DNA of 37,636 nt from Colimorpha sp045639845 (GTDB lineage: Bacteria > Bacteroidota > Bacteroidia > Bacteroidales > P3). Below, one piece after another: positions 1 through 7,266 of the stretch (its first letter is position 1; each line of letters opens with the position of its first letter). The notes beneath the pieces were generated by a model, which did no database searches, had not been told where the DNA came from, and worked only from the letters and a program-made list of their open reading frames with translations. Where the stretch lies: contig JAZUDW010000003.1 of NCBI GenBank assembly GCA_045639845.1, positions 1 to 37,636 on the forward strand. Reading direction: 5' to 3'. Made by a program: the position numbers and the translations under genes.

Positions 1-1763
1 CCATGGAAACCATCCTCAATGGCTTTGCGCATCTGCTTACCGGCTTTGAGTTCCTCGCGAATACGCTCGAAGATAAGCACGTTAGCATCCACTGCCATAC
101 CCATCGTCAATACGATACCGGCAATACCCGGCAAGGTCAGAACGGCCGAGAACGAGGCCAGGATACCTACCAACAGGAAGATATTGCAGAGCAATGCCGT
201 GTCGGCAATCAGACCCGGGATGAAACCGTAGTAAAGGATCATGTAGATAAGAATCAGGATGAAACCGATCACAAAACTGATCAAACCGGCGTGAATAGCC
301 TCTTGACCCAGCGAAGGACCAACCACATCCTCTTGGATGATACGAGCCGGAGCAGGCATCTTACCGGACTTCAACGTGTTGGCTAAGTCCTTTGCCTCTT
401 CTACGGTGAAGTTACCGGTGATTTGGCTATTACCGCCGGCAATCTCGTTTTGTACCGTCGGGAAACTATATACGTAGTTGTCCAAAACGATAGCAATCGA
501 CTTGCCGATATTATCCTTCGTGATACGCTGCCAAGCTTTTGCTCCTTCAGCGTTCATAGACATCGATACATTCGCGTATGCGCTCAGTTGACCGAAGTCC
601 GCTTTTGCGTCCGTGATCACGTCGCCTTCGAGCGAAGGACGACCATCGCGTTGCGCCTTCAATGCCACTAATTGATATACGGTCTCTGCCTCATCAATTG
701 CTTTCACCGTCCAACGCAGACGAAGGTCGCGCGGCAGCACTTGTTTGGCAATCGTAGAGGTCAGCATCTCGTTCACGCGAGCCGTATCGGTATACAGAAC
801 CATACCTACCACCGGACCACGATAGGCTTGACCTTGAGCATTGAAACTCGGATTAAGAATAGCGAACAAAGGATTCTTGGCTTTGTATTCCTCAATAGCC
901 TCCGTTTGCGCTTCCGCGGCCTCGAGAGAGTCGTTTAACAAAGCGTCGATATCGTCTTTCTTGGTCTCTTTCTTAGCTTTAGTATCCTTCTTGCTGTTGT
1001 CAGCCAACTTAGCGTACTCATTGTTGATTTGCGCAATAGCAGGCAGGATCTCGCTGAAATCATAGGTCTCCCAAAACTCAAGGTTCGCACTTCCTTGTAA
1101 GAGTTTACGAACGCGCTCGGGCTCTTTGATACCCGGCAACTCAATCAGGATACGACCCGATTGGCTGAGTTTTTGGATGTTCGGTTGAACTACGCCGAAA
1201 CGGTCAATACGGGTGCGCAGTACGTTGAAGGAGTTGTCGATAGCACCCTCCACTTCCTCGCGAATCACTTTCTCAACCTCAGCGTTCGTAGAGTTTAACG
1301 TCACTTTATCTTTGAGTTCAAACGTGGAGAACACACTCGCTAATTGAGCATTGGGATCCACTTCCTTGAAGGACTCAATGAAAAGCGTAACAAAATCGGC
1401 ACCGCTCGATTTTTGTTTTTGTTTGGCCAAGTCCATGGCTTGGTTAAACGTGGCAGAGGTGTTGTAACCCGATAACGCACGAAGGATGTCAGGAACACTC
1501 ACTTCCATCGTTACGTTCATACCGCCTTTCAAGTCCAAACCGAGGTTCAACTCTTTCTCGCGGCACTCTTTCAGGGTGAAACCACACCATACTTTTTGGG
1601 AAGCCAGCGAGTCCAGATAGTAGAACTCTTTCGCAGCATCTCCCTGAGCATACTCCTTCGCCTGTCTATTGTAGTGCGAAGTCACTAAATTAAAGGATAA
1701 ATAAAAGGCACTCACCAATCCTAAGATGACGGCCAAAATCCTTACTAAACCTTTGTTTTGCAT
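1..1763 (-). CDS. secD: Protein translocase subunit SecD (N-terminal part, probably SecDF fusion; runs off left edge)
   Basis: Auxiliary inner-membrane subunit of the Sec translocon that uses the proton gradient to pull secreted proteins across the membrane. The reverse strand reads 587 residues without a stop from an ATG at 1763. Visible are an N-terminal membrane segment (about residues 7-26), the SecD motif LGLDLKGGMNV at about 74-84, a large periplasmic domain, an Ala/Lys/Glu-rich insertion around DTKAKKETKKDD, then membrane helices and the conserved GMAVDANVLIFERIREE motif near the visible end. In Bacteroidetes SecD and SecF are usually one chain of about 1000 residues, so the missing part would hold the remaining helices and SecF; that is inference. 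It has its own promoter and a hairpin in its 5' leader. Identification is secure; the C-terminus is not in the window. Confidence 0.95.
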   Translation of the reverse strand, partial: MQNKGLVRILAVILGLVSAFYLSFNLVTSHYNRQAKEYAQGDAAKEFYYLDSLASQKVWCGFTLKECREKELNLGLDLKGGMNVTMEVSVPDILRALSGYNTSATFNQAMDLAKQKQKSSGADFVTLFIESFKEVDPNAQLASVFSTFELKDKVTLNSTNAEVEKVIREEVEGAIDNSFNVLRTRIDRFGVVQPNIQKLSQSGRILIELPGIKEPERVRKLLQGSANLEFWETYDFSEILPAIAQINNEYAKLADNSKKDTKAKKETKKDDIDALLNDSLEAAEAQTEAIEEYKAKNPLFAILNPSFNAQGQAYRGPVVGMVLYTDTARVNEMLTSTIAKQVLPRDLRLRWTVKAIDEAETVYQLVALKAQRDGRPSLEGDVITDAKADFGQLSAYANVSMSMNAEGAKAWQRITKDNIGKSIAIVLDNYVYSFPTVQNEIAGGNSQITGNFTVEEAKDLANTLKSGKMPAPARIIQEDVVGPSLGQEAIHAGLISFVIGFILILIYMILYYGFIPGLIADTALLCNIFLLVGILASFSAVLTLPGIAGIVLTMGMAVDANVLIFERIREELKAGKQMRKAIEDGFH

Positions 1764-1811
1764 AATGTTTTTTGTTTTTTATTTTAATAATATTTATTGC
1801 ATCGTATATGC

Positions 1812-1831
1812 GCGTAGGCGTACACCTACGC
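1812..1831 (-). promoter_or_regulatory. Stem-loop in the secD 5' leader
   Basis: Perfect 7-bp inverted repeat GCGTAGG / CCTACGC separated by 6 nt. It lies between the predicted secD transcription start and its start codon. No U-tract follows, so it is not an obvious terminator. A role in translation or mRNA stability is only a guess. Confidence 0.45.
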
Positions 1832-1842
1832 AAATTAGCGTA

Positions 1843-1874
1843 CAAAAGTACAACATTTTTTTGGAATATGCAAA
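1843..1874 (-). promoter_or_regulatory. Promoter of secD
   Basis: Reverse-strand TTTG (1874-1871), 20-nt spacer, TACTTTTG (1850-1843). This matches the Bacteroidetes sigma-ABfr consensus closely. The expected start of transcription leaves a leader of about 75 nt before the secD ATG at 1763. Confidence 0.75.
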
Positions 1875-1888
1875 TATTTCTTTAAAAA

Positions 1889-1919
1889 TTTGCGTATATT
1901 CCGCTTTTTTGTACCTTTG
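1889..1919 (+). promoter_or_regulatory. Candidate rightward promoter opposing the small membrane protein operon
   Basis: TTTG (1889-1892), 19-nt spacer, TACCTTTG (1912-1919) on the forward strand. It would fire into the antisense strand of the gene ending at 1951. No forward gene follows, so it is either a fortuitous match (the region is an imperfect palindrome carrying the secD promoter on the other strand) or the source of an antisense RNA. Confidence 0.35.
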
Positions 1920-1950
1920 TACCTAAAAAAGTGCCGTAAAATCGCTAAAC

Positions 1951-2565
1951 TTACCACGCAAGGGCTATCCCGACCCCATTGGCGGAGGAGATAACCTTCA
2001 GTTCCGTTTCCGGTTGTTTGTTGGGGTGAACCACGTTATACATGTCACCCACCTTATGCATGCGGGCGTAACCTACACCCAAACAGGTGATACCCGCACC
2101 CGTCACCGCAGCGCCCGAGAGGGCGATGGGGAGGGCTATCGAATTGATGGTTGCTTGCATTTCCTCTCCATTACCCGCCTGGGAATGAGGGGTAACCAGT
2201 GCACCGATAATACTGAAGAACGAGCCAACGACGGTAACCGAAAGACCGATATAAAACAACGGCCAACCCACCTTAGAAACGACATACCCCGAATGGTAGT
2301 CTTTGTACAGTTCGTCTCTCGTATCCTCCAAGTACCACATAAACTCTTTCATGGAGAGTTGTTCGGTTCCTACAAAATAATAGTTTCCGCTGCGGTACAC
2401 ACTCGGGCGGACGGAGTCCGTCGGGAACTGTGTTCGCGCTTCTGTTTTCGTTCCTTTTTGCGCTCCTATCGGCACTACGATGGGGTTTACTATCTGCAAC
2501 TCTATTTGTGCCTGTGCGCTGAAAGCTACTGTCAAAAGGCAGAAGAAAATAATCAGTTTTTTCAT
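1951..2565 (-). CDS. Hypothetical exported membrane protein (paralogue of the upstream gene)
   Basis: No family recognised. It has 204 residues with a clear signal peptide (MKKLIIFFCLLTVAFSAQAQ), a polar stretch, RSGNYYFVG around residues 59-67, a GWPLFYIGLSVTVVGSFF membrane segment near 100-118, a second hydrophobic segment near 145-165, and the C-terminal signature GYARMHKVGDMYNV followed by GVGIALAW. The same signatures occur in the upstream gene (RSGNKYYY, GYKRMHESVNVYNI, GIGLALRF), so the two are tandem paralogues. The start codon sits 1 nt beyond the upstream stop codon, so they are surely co-transcribed. It is the last gene of the leftward operon starting at 5209. A cell-envelope location is inferred from the signal peptide and hydrophobic segments. 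Confidence 0.8.
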   Translation of the reverse strand: MKKLIIFFCLLTVAFSAQAQIELQIVNPIVVPIGAQKGTKTEARTQFPTDSVRPSVYRSGNYYFVGTEQLSMKEFMWYLEDTRDELYKDYHSGYVVSKVGWPLFYIGLSVTVVGSFFSIIGALVTPHSQAGNGEEMQATINSIALPIALSGAAVTGAGITCLGVGYARMHKVGDMYNVVHPNKQPETELKVISSANGVGIALAW

Positions 2566-2566
2566 A

Positions 2567-3148
2567 TCAGAATCTTAATGCTAAACCAATACCGTCTTCG
2601 GTGGCGTTGAAACTAACCGTAGGAGCGACGGTCTTTCCTGCCGTCGAAATATTGTATACATTCACACTCTCGTGCATGCGTTTATAACCGATAGCCAACA
2701 ACGGGATGCAAGCAATTTGCAAAGCGGCTGCCGTTAGATAAGATAGCGTCCAACCCAGCGGGGTCTTGTAAGTTGTGGTTCGTCCGTCGCTGGTTCTGGC
2801 GGTCCAGGTAAAACCGATCGGGAGAGCCTCGGCGATGATACCGATGGTGAAGCAGCACCAACCCTCGATAGCGTAGTTACGGCCACTGATATACTGCACG
2901 TATGCTTCCGGACAACTCTCCTTCAAGAATAGTGTGTACGGCGCATGATCGGAAAGATAGGAAACGTTTTGGTTCATGTTGAAACCGTTGTAGTAATACT
3001 TGTTTCCAGAGCGCATAACCGGTTGTAAAACAACCGATTGGGTGGATTGTTGGGTCGTTTGCGGTTCCTGCGGTTCTTGTAATTCCTCTTGGGCTTGAGT
3101 GCCAAGGACAACCGCCAATAGGCAGATGAGGGTAAAGAGTTTTTTCAT
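2567..3148 (-). CDS. Hypothetical exported membrane protein (tandem paralogue)
   Basis: No family recognised. It has 193 residues: signal peptide MKKLFTLICLLAVVLGTQAQ, then a low-complexity Glu/Pro/Gln/Thr linker (about 21-40), then RSGNKYYY, a hydrophobic segment around WCCFTIGIIAEALPIGF, a second one around LSYLTAAALQIACIPLLAIGY, and the shared GYKRMHESVNVYNI signature. Its C-terminus GIGLALRF resembles a short beta-strand end with a terminal Phe. The downstream paralogue starts 1 nt after this stop, and xseB ends 12 nt upstream of this start, which places both as operon passengers behind xseB. Duplication within the operon is the simplest origin. Confidence 0.8.
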   Translation of the reverse strand: MKKLFTLICLLAVVLGTQAQEELQEPQEPQTTQQSTQSVVLQPVMRSGNKYYYNGFNMNQNVSYLSDHAPYTLFLKESCPEAYVQYISGRNYAIEGWCCFTIGIIAEALPIGFTWTARTSDGRTTTYKTPLGWTLSYLTAAALQIACIPLLAIGYKRMHESVNVYNISTAGKTVAPTVSFNATEDGIGLALRF

Positions 3149-3160
3149 AATTGTATAATT

Positions 3161-3334
3161 TTATTCTTTGGTAAATTCCGTTAATGTGGATTCGCAATAA
3201 TCCAACAGGGCTTTCGCTTTTTTCGATTGCGCTTGATATTCTTGTAGCGAAATGGCGGGAGCCTGTTCTAAGGCCTCGATAATCTGCTGCGCCTCTTGCA
3301 GCGCCTCATCGTACGATTTTTCGGGTTGGTTCAT
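3161..3334 (-). CDS. xseB: Exodeoxyribonuclease VII small subunit
   Basis: Small helical subunit of exonuclease VII, which degrades single-stranded DNA from both ends together with XseA. The chosen start (ATG at 3334, MNQPEKSYDEALQEAQQI) gives 57 residues, close to the usual 60-80. A longer reading from 3373 would add 13 atypical residues and overlap the upstream gene. The SYDEALQEAQQIIEALEQ...LQEYQAQSKKAKALLDYCESTL pattern is the normal two-helix XseB layout. It begins 8 nt after the sugar transferase stop. XseA is not in the window, so the two subunits are separated here or xseA lies elsewhere. Confidence 0.8.
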   Translation of the reverse strand: MNQPEKSYDEALQEAQQIIEALEQAPAISLQEYQAQSKKAKALLDYCESTLTEFTKE

Positions 3335-3341
3335 AGTTCGT

Positions 3342-4628
3342 TTATTTACCTTTGCCGTCCAATAAAACGCCAAGGGTATAGAATAAAATCTTTATATCTA
3401 AGCGTAAGGACATGTTTTCCATATACACAATATCGTAATTGAGCCGCGCAATCATCTTGTCAATCGTATCGGTATAACCCACCTTGATGGGCCCCCAACT
3501 GGTCAGTCCCGGACGAACGCCATAAAGCAAACAGTAGTAAGGGGCGCGCTGTTGAATCTGGTCGATAAAATATGCGCGTTCCGGACGCGGGCCCACCAAG
3601 GCCATCTCGCCCTTGAACACATTCCATAACTGCGGCAGTTCGTCCAAGCGATACCGTCTTAGTTTCTTGCCCAGTCGCGTAATGCGCGGGTCTTTATCCT
3701 GCGAGAGTTGAGGAGTGTCTTGTTCGGCATCCTGAATCATCGTGCGGAATTTCAGTATTTGGAAAGCGTGCCCGTGTAGGCCGATGCGTTCTTGTTTATA
3801 GATTACCGGACCCGGGGAAGAGATTTTGACAAGGATGGCTAACAGCAGATAGACCGGGGAAAGAAGAATCATCCCTATTCCGGACATAACGATATCCGAA
3901 GCCCGCTTGATACATAATTCTGCATCCGACATCTTAAGGGCAGTAATGCAGATATACGGGGCGTCTTCAACCGTGGTGATGCGCGCCGAACCGGTCAACA
4001 TATCATAGGTGGTCGGAACGATGTAAATCTGCACATTAAGCGGATAAAGCTCTTGAATGGCCAAATAAATATCATTTTCCGAATTGTTCTTAAAGTCAAT
4101 GATAACCGCTTCAAAAGGTTGCTTTTGGTGCTGTTTTTTAAACGAACTCAGTTGTTTCAAATCCGTCAGCGTAAATGTTCGCGGTTGGTTTTTGTGAATC
4201 ATCTGAACAAGATAGATAATCAACCGTGGCAACAAACTGACAACGAATTGTAATGCAAACAGCACACCCAAGGTTACCAGATAGTATTGGTATTGGTCAA
4301 TAGGAGTGATGTCGTCGGCAATGATGATAAAAAAGGATACAATCGTAATAGCGAGAGCCGAGAAGAAGGTGGGTATCGCTACTTTTCCCGGGCTGTTCTT
4401 ATATGGACGTAAATAATAGCCCGAGAGATAATAGACAACCAAACAACCCAAGGGATAAAAAATAAGGGGCGTGACAAAACTAAATGCCGGAATAAGCACC
4501 TCATCCGCATTGAACAATCGCCCTTGATACACCAGCCAACGGAAGACCAAGAAACAGAACCACACAAGCTCCGAGGAGATGAGGTCTGCAATGAGAAGGG
4601 CAATCTGTTGTTTGCGTCGTAGGTTCAT
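3342..4628 (-). CDS. Undecaprenyl-phosphate sugar-1-phosphate transferase (bacterial sugar transferase family)
   Basis: Membrane enzyme that moves a sugar-1-phosphate from a UDP-sugar to undecaprenyl phosphate, the first step of exopolysaccharide, capsule or O-antigen repeat-unit assembly. It has 428 residues. Four to five N-terminal membrane helices (about residues 8-135) precede a cytosolic linker, another hydrophobic segment (ASDIVMSGIGMILLSPVYLL) and the catalytic domain with ERIGLHG, LKFRTM, RRYRLDELPQLWNVFKGEM and LVGPRPE. The start at 4628 is preferred because its ATGA overlaps the stop of the threonylcarbamoyl-AMP synthase gene; a longer frame to 4718 would lie inside that gene. The sugar donor cannot be read from the sequence. 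No glycosyltransferase cluster adjoins it, so it may act with genes elsewhere. Confidence 0.88.
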   Translation of the reverse strand: MNLRRKQQIALLIADLISSELVWFCFLVFRWLVYQGRLFNADEVLIPAFSFVTPLIFYPLGCLVVYYLSGYYLRPYKNSPGKVAIPTFFSALAITIVSFFIIIADDITPIDQYQYYLVTLGVLFALQFVVSLLPRLIIYLVQMIHKNQPRTFTLTDLKQLSSFKKQHQKQPFEAVIIDFKNNSENDIYLAIQELYPLNVQIYIVPTTYDMLTGSARITTVEDAPYICITALKMSDAELCIKRASDIVMSGIGMILLSPVYLLLAILVKISSPGPVIYKQERIGLHGHAFQILKFRTMIQDAEQDTPQLSQDKDPRITRLGKKLRRYRLDELPQLWNVFKGEMALVGPRPERAYFIDQIQQRAPYYCLLYGVRPGLTSWGPIKVGYTDTIDKMIARLNYDIVYMENMSLRLDIKILFYTLGVLLDGKGK

Positions 4629-5209
4629 TGGCGAATGATTTGAATGGTGTTGTCCTCGTTGACCTTGATAATCGAAGAGGGTTTCTTCTCTTCGTTGTCT
4701 TGGCGACGATAGTGACAAATATAATCCACGGCGTTCTTAATCTCCGGCACAATCTGCGCAAATGTTTTTGCGGCGGCCTCGCCCGAGATATTCGCTGAGG
4801 TGGACACTATCGGCTTGCGCAGGTGCTCGCACAGCGACTTGGAGAACACCTCTTCCGTAATACGGATGCCCACACTCCCGTCTTCGGCGATTAGGTTAGG
4901 CGCGAGGTTGCGCGCGTGCGGGTAAATAATAGTAAGGGGTCGCTGTCCTTCACTCACCTCCAGCAATTGCCAAGCTGCCTGAGGGATATCCGACACATAT
5001 CCTTGAATCTTTCCTGCACCCTCTAACAGAACTAACATCGACTTCGCGTCCGCCCGGTGTTTAATCTCAAAGATCCGCTTGACCGCCTCCGCATTGGTTG
5101 CGTCACACCCGATACCCCAAACCGTATCGGTGGGATATAAGATGACGCCGCCTTGTTTGAGCACGCGAACAGCCTCTTGTAAATCAGATAATTCGAACGG
5201 ACAACTCAT
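4625..5209 (-). CDS. L-threonylcarbamoyladenylate synthase (Sua5/YciO/YrdC family)
   Basis: Makes threonylcarbamoyl-AMP from threonine, bicarbonate and ATP, the first step of the t6A37 modification of ANN-decoding tRNAs. It has 194 residues, i.e. a single YrdC domain without the extra Sua5 C-terminal domain. The conserved PTDTVWGIGCDATN (26-39), the KHRADAKSM segment (50-58) and the STSANISG loop (136-143) are all present. It is the first gene of a leftward operon and overlaps the next gene by 4 nt. Its leader contains a terminator-like hairpin and a purine-rich GGAA repeat tract directly before the start. It could be a YciO-type paralogue rather than the main TsaC enzyme; family is certain, exact role less so. 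Confidence 0.9.
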   Translation of the reverse strand: MSCPFELSDLQEAVRVLKQGGVILYPTDTVWGIGCDATNAEAVKRIFEIKHRADAKSMLVLLEGAGKIQGYVSDIPQAAWQLLEVSEGQRPLTIIYPHARNLAPNLIAEDGSVGIRITEEVFSKSLCEHLRKPIVSTSANISGEAAAKTFAQIVPEIKNAVDYICHYRRQDNEEKKPSSIIKVNEDNTIQIIRQ

Positions 5210-5211
5210 AA

Positions 5212-5246
5212 ATTCCTTATTCCTATTTCCTCATTCCTTTTTCCTA
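5212..5246 (-). repeat. Purine-rich GGAA repeat tract before the threonylcarbamoyl-AMP synthase start
   Basis: On the reverse strand the sequence carries about five GGAA units spaced 6-8 nt apart (AGGAAAAAGGAATGAGG...), ending 2 nt before the ATG. It follows directly on the U-tract of the leader hairpin. It may act as a ribosome-loading region, unusual in a phylum that rarely uses Shine-Dalgarno pairing. Confidence 0.4.
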
Positions 5247-5309
5247 AAAAAAAGAAGGGTTGTCATCCCGACAACCACAATCTTTACTTAACCTTAAATC
5301 TAATACCAT
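5244..5309 (-). CDS. Putative 21-codon leader peptide overlapping the terminator hairpin
   Basis: An ATG at 5309 opens a 21-codon frame beginning MVLDLRLSKDCGCRDD and ending at TAG (5246-5244). The start lies about 10-14 nt from the -7 box of the operon promoter. The second half of the frame is the terminator-like hairpin itself, and the stop sits at the end of the U-tract. The CGC motif and charged run are not typical random sequence, but there is no proof of translation. It could be a leader peptide sensing translation, or only part of a structured leader RNA. Confidence 0.35.
   Translation of the reverse strand: MVLDLRLSKDCGCRDDNPSFF
5246..5276 (-). terminator. Intrinsic terminator / candidate attenuator in the leader of the 5209 operon
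   Basis: Reverse strand: 7-bp perfect stem GGTTGTC / GACAACC with a 5-nt loop (5276-5258) followed by CTTCTTTTTTTTA. The only promoter upstream on this strand is the one at 5323-5354, so it would release an RNA of about 70-75 nt before the first gene. Genes behind it must be reached by read-through, the usual layout of attenuation. Confidence 0.7.
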
Positions 5310-5322
5310 GAAAAACACGATG

Positions 5323-5354
5323 CAAAAGTACTGCTTTTTTTCGAACTGACCAAA
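5323..5354 (-). promoter_or_regulatory. Promoter of the leftward threonylcarbamoyl-AMP synthase operon
   Basis: Reverse-strand TTTG (5354-5351), 20-nt spacer, TACTTTTG (5330-5323). It is an excellent Bacteroidetes consensus. It is back to back with the pckA promoter about 90 nt away. Confidence 0.75.
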
Positions 5355-5441
5355 TTTTTTATGTTAAAAAGCATATTTTTTAACTTTTTGCCAATCGCAG
5401 TTTGCAAAAAATACGTTTTTTTAGAGCAGAATGAAAAAATA

Positions 5442-5473
5442 TTTGCCCATGTCAAAAATTTTGTGTACTTTTG
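5442..5473 (+). promoter_or_regulatory. Promoter of pckA
   Basis: TTTG (5442-5445), 20-nt spacer, TACTTTTG (5466-5473) on the forward strand. The predicted transcript has an A-rich leader of about 45 nt before the pckA ATG at 5523. Together with the two promoter entries above, this accounts for the 313-nt spacer 5210-5522. Confidence 0.8.
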
Positions 5474-5522
5474 CATTCGCAAAAAGTGAGACAACGATTC
5501 AACAAATAAATCAATATAAAAA

Positions 5523-7127
5523 ATGAAAAAAATCTATCTCGCCAAGTATGGCATTAAGAATGCCAAGGTAATTGCTCACAACCCTTCCTACGAAGAGCTG
5601 TTTGAGGCTGAGACCAAGAAAGGTCTTAGAGGTTTTGAAAAAGGTCAACTCACGGAGTTGGACGCAGTCAATGTAATGACCGGTGTGTTCACGGGCCGCT
5701 CGCCTAAGGACAAATACATCGTGGACGACAAGCAGAGCCACGATAACGTTTGGTGGACTTCGGATGCTTATAAGAACGATAACCACCCTATGTCCGAAGA
5801 GGTTTGGGATAAGGTCAAGAAGATCGCTCTTAAGGAGTTGAGCGGTAAGGAGCTGTATGTTTGCGATGCTTTCTGCGGTGCGAACAAGGAGACTCGTCTG
5901 GCTGTCCGTTTCATCGTTGAGGTTGCTTGGCAGGCTCACTTTGTGAAGAATATGTTTATCCAACCTACTCAAGAAGAGTTGGAGCACTTTGAGCCGAACT
6001 TCATCATCTATAACGCTTCGAAGGCGAAAGTGAAGAACTACGAGAAGTTAGGTTTGAACTCTGACACTTGTGTCGCATTCAACACCACCTCCCGTGAGCA
6101 AGTGATCATCAACACCTGGTATGGCGGTGAGATGAAGAAAGGTATGTTCTCGATGATGAACTACTACCTGCCTTTGCAAGGAATCGCTTCCATGCACTGC
6201 TCGGCTAACACCGACATGAAGGGTAAGAACACGGCTATCTTCTTCGGTTTGAGCGGTACCGGTAAGACCACTCTCTCCACCGACCCGAAGCGTCTGCTCA
6301 TCGGTGACGACGAGCACGGATGGGACGACAATGGTGTATTCAACTTCGAAGGCGGTTGCTATGCTAAGGTCATCAACCTTGATAAGGAATCCGAGCCTGA
6401 TATCTATCACGCTATCCGTCGTAACGCTCTGTTGGAGAATGTAACCGTTGACAAAGAGGGTAAGATTGACTTTGCCGATAAGTCCGTTACTGAGAATACG
6501 CGCGTCAGCTATCCTATCAACCATATTGAGAAGATTGTACGTCCGATTAGTGCGGCTCCTGCTGCTGAGAATGTGATCTTCCTCAGTGCTGATGCCTTCG
6601 GTGTACTGCCTCCAGTAAGTATCCTTACTCCCGAACAGTGTAAGTATTACTTCCTCTCTGGCTTCACAGCTAAGCTTGCTGGTACAGAACGCGGTATCAC
6701 CGAGCCTACTCCTACCTTCAGTGCTTGTTTCGGTCAGGCTTTCTTGGAACTCCATCCTACCAAATATGCAGAGAAACTGGTGAAACGTATGGAGAAGAGC
6801 GGTGCTAAGGCTTATCTGGTTAACACTGGATGGAATGGTACGGGCAAACGTATCTCTATCAAAGATACTCGTGGTATTATCGATGCTATCCTTGATGGTT
6901 CTATCGACAAGGCTCCCTCGAAGAAGATTCCTTATTTCGACTTTGAGGTTCCTACCGAATTGCCTGGTGTTGATACTAAGATTCTTGATCCTCGCGATAC
7001 CTACGGTTGCTCTTGCGAATGGGATACCAAAGCTAAAGATTTGGCTGCTCGTTTCATCAAGAACTTCGAGAAATTCACCTACAACGAAGCTGGCAAGGCT
7101 CTCGTTTCGGCTGGTCCCAAGCTCTAA
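5523..7127 (+). CDS. pckA: Phosphoenolpyruvate carboxykinase (ATP)
   Basis: Interconverts oxaloacetate + ATP with PEP + CO2 + ADP. In Bacteroidetes it often runs in the CO2-fixing direction to feed succinate and propionate formation; the direction here is inference. It has 534 residues, full length for the family. Seen: GRSPKDKY (58-65, oxaloacetate-binding arginine), the kinase P-loop GLSGTGKTTLS (242-252), the metal/nucleotide motif GDDEHGWDD (261-269), ENTRVSYPINHIEKIV and the GFTAKLAGTE/TEPTPTFSACFG region. It stands alone between its own promoter and a terminator, divergent from the leftward operon. Confidence 0.97.
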   Translation: MKKIYLAKYGIKNAKVIAHNPSYEELFEAETKKGLRGFEKGQLTELDAVNVMTGVFTGRSPKDKYIVDDKQSHDNVWWTSDAYKNDNHPMSEEVWDKVKKIALKELSGKELYVCDAFCGANKETRLAVRFIVEVAWQAHFVKNMFIQPTQEELEHFEPNFIIYNASKAKVKNYEKLGLNSDTCVAFNTTSREQVIINTWYGGEMKKGMFSMMNYYLPLQGIASMHCSANTDMKGKNTAIFFGLSGTGKTTLSTDPKRLLIGDDEHGWDDNGVFNFEGGCYAKVINLDKESEPDIYHAIRRNALLENVTVDKEGKIDFADKSVTENTRVSYPINHIEKIVRPISAAPAAENVIFLSADAFGVLPPVSILTPEQCKYYFLSGFTAKLAGTERGITEPTPTFSACFGQAFLELHPTKYAEKLVKRMEKSGAKAYLVNTGWNGTGKRISIKDTRGIIDAILDGSIDKAPSKKIPYFDFEVPTELPGVDTKILDPRDTYGCSCEWDTKAKDLAARFIKNFEKFTYNEAGKALVSAGPKL

Positions 7128-7160
7128 TGAGCGGGCACTTTACGGCCTAATATCTATAAT

Positions 7161-7205
7161 AGACCCTCTCGTTTTCCTTTTGGGAGACGGAGGGTCTTCC
7201 TTTCT
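7161..7205 (+). terminator. Probable rho-independent terminator of pckA
   Basis: Perfect 8-bp inverted repeat AGACCCTC (7161-7168) / GAGGGTCT (7190-7197) followed by TCCTTTCTCTCT. It begins 34 nt after the pckA stop. The loop is long (21 nt) but can pair further, so confidence is moderate. Confidence 0.6.
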
Positions 7206-7266
7206 CTCTGTCCTCTCGGTGGCTTGAAAGCCTACATCGATTTCATCTTCAAACATCTTGTGATTA

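Noticed and set aside
2014..2610. 198-codon forward open frame downstream of the forward promoter-like site
   Set aside because: Antisense to the paralogous membrane protein gene, with no protein-like features. The promoter-like site is kept as a separate weak entry.
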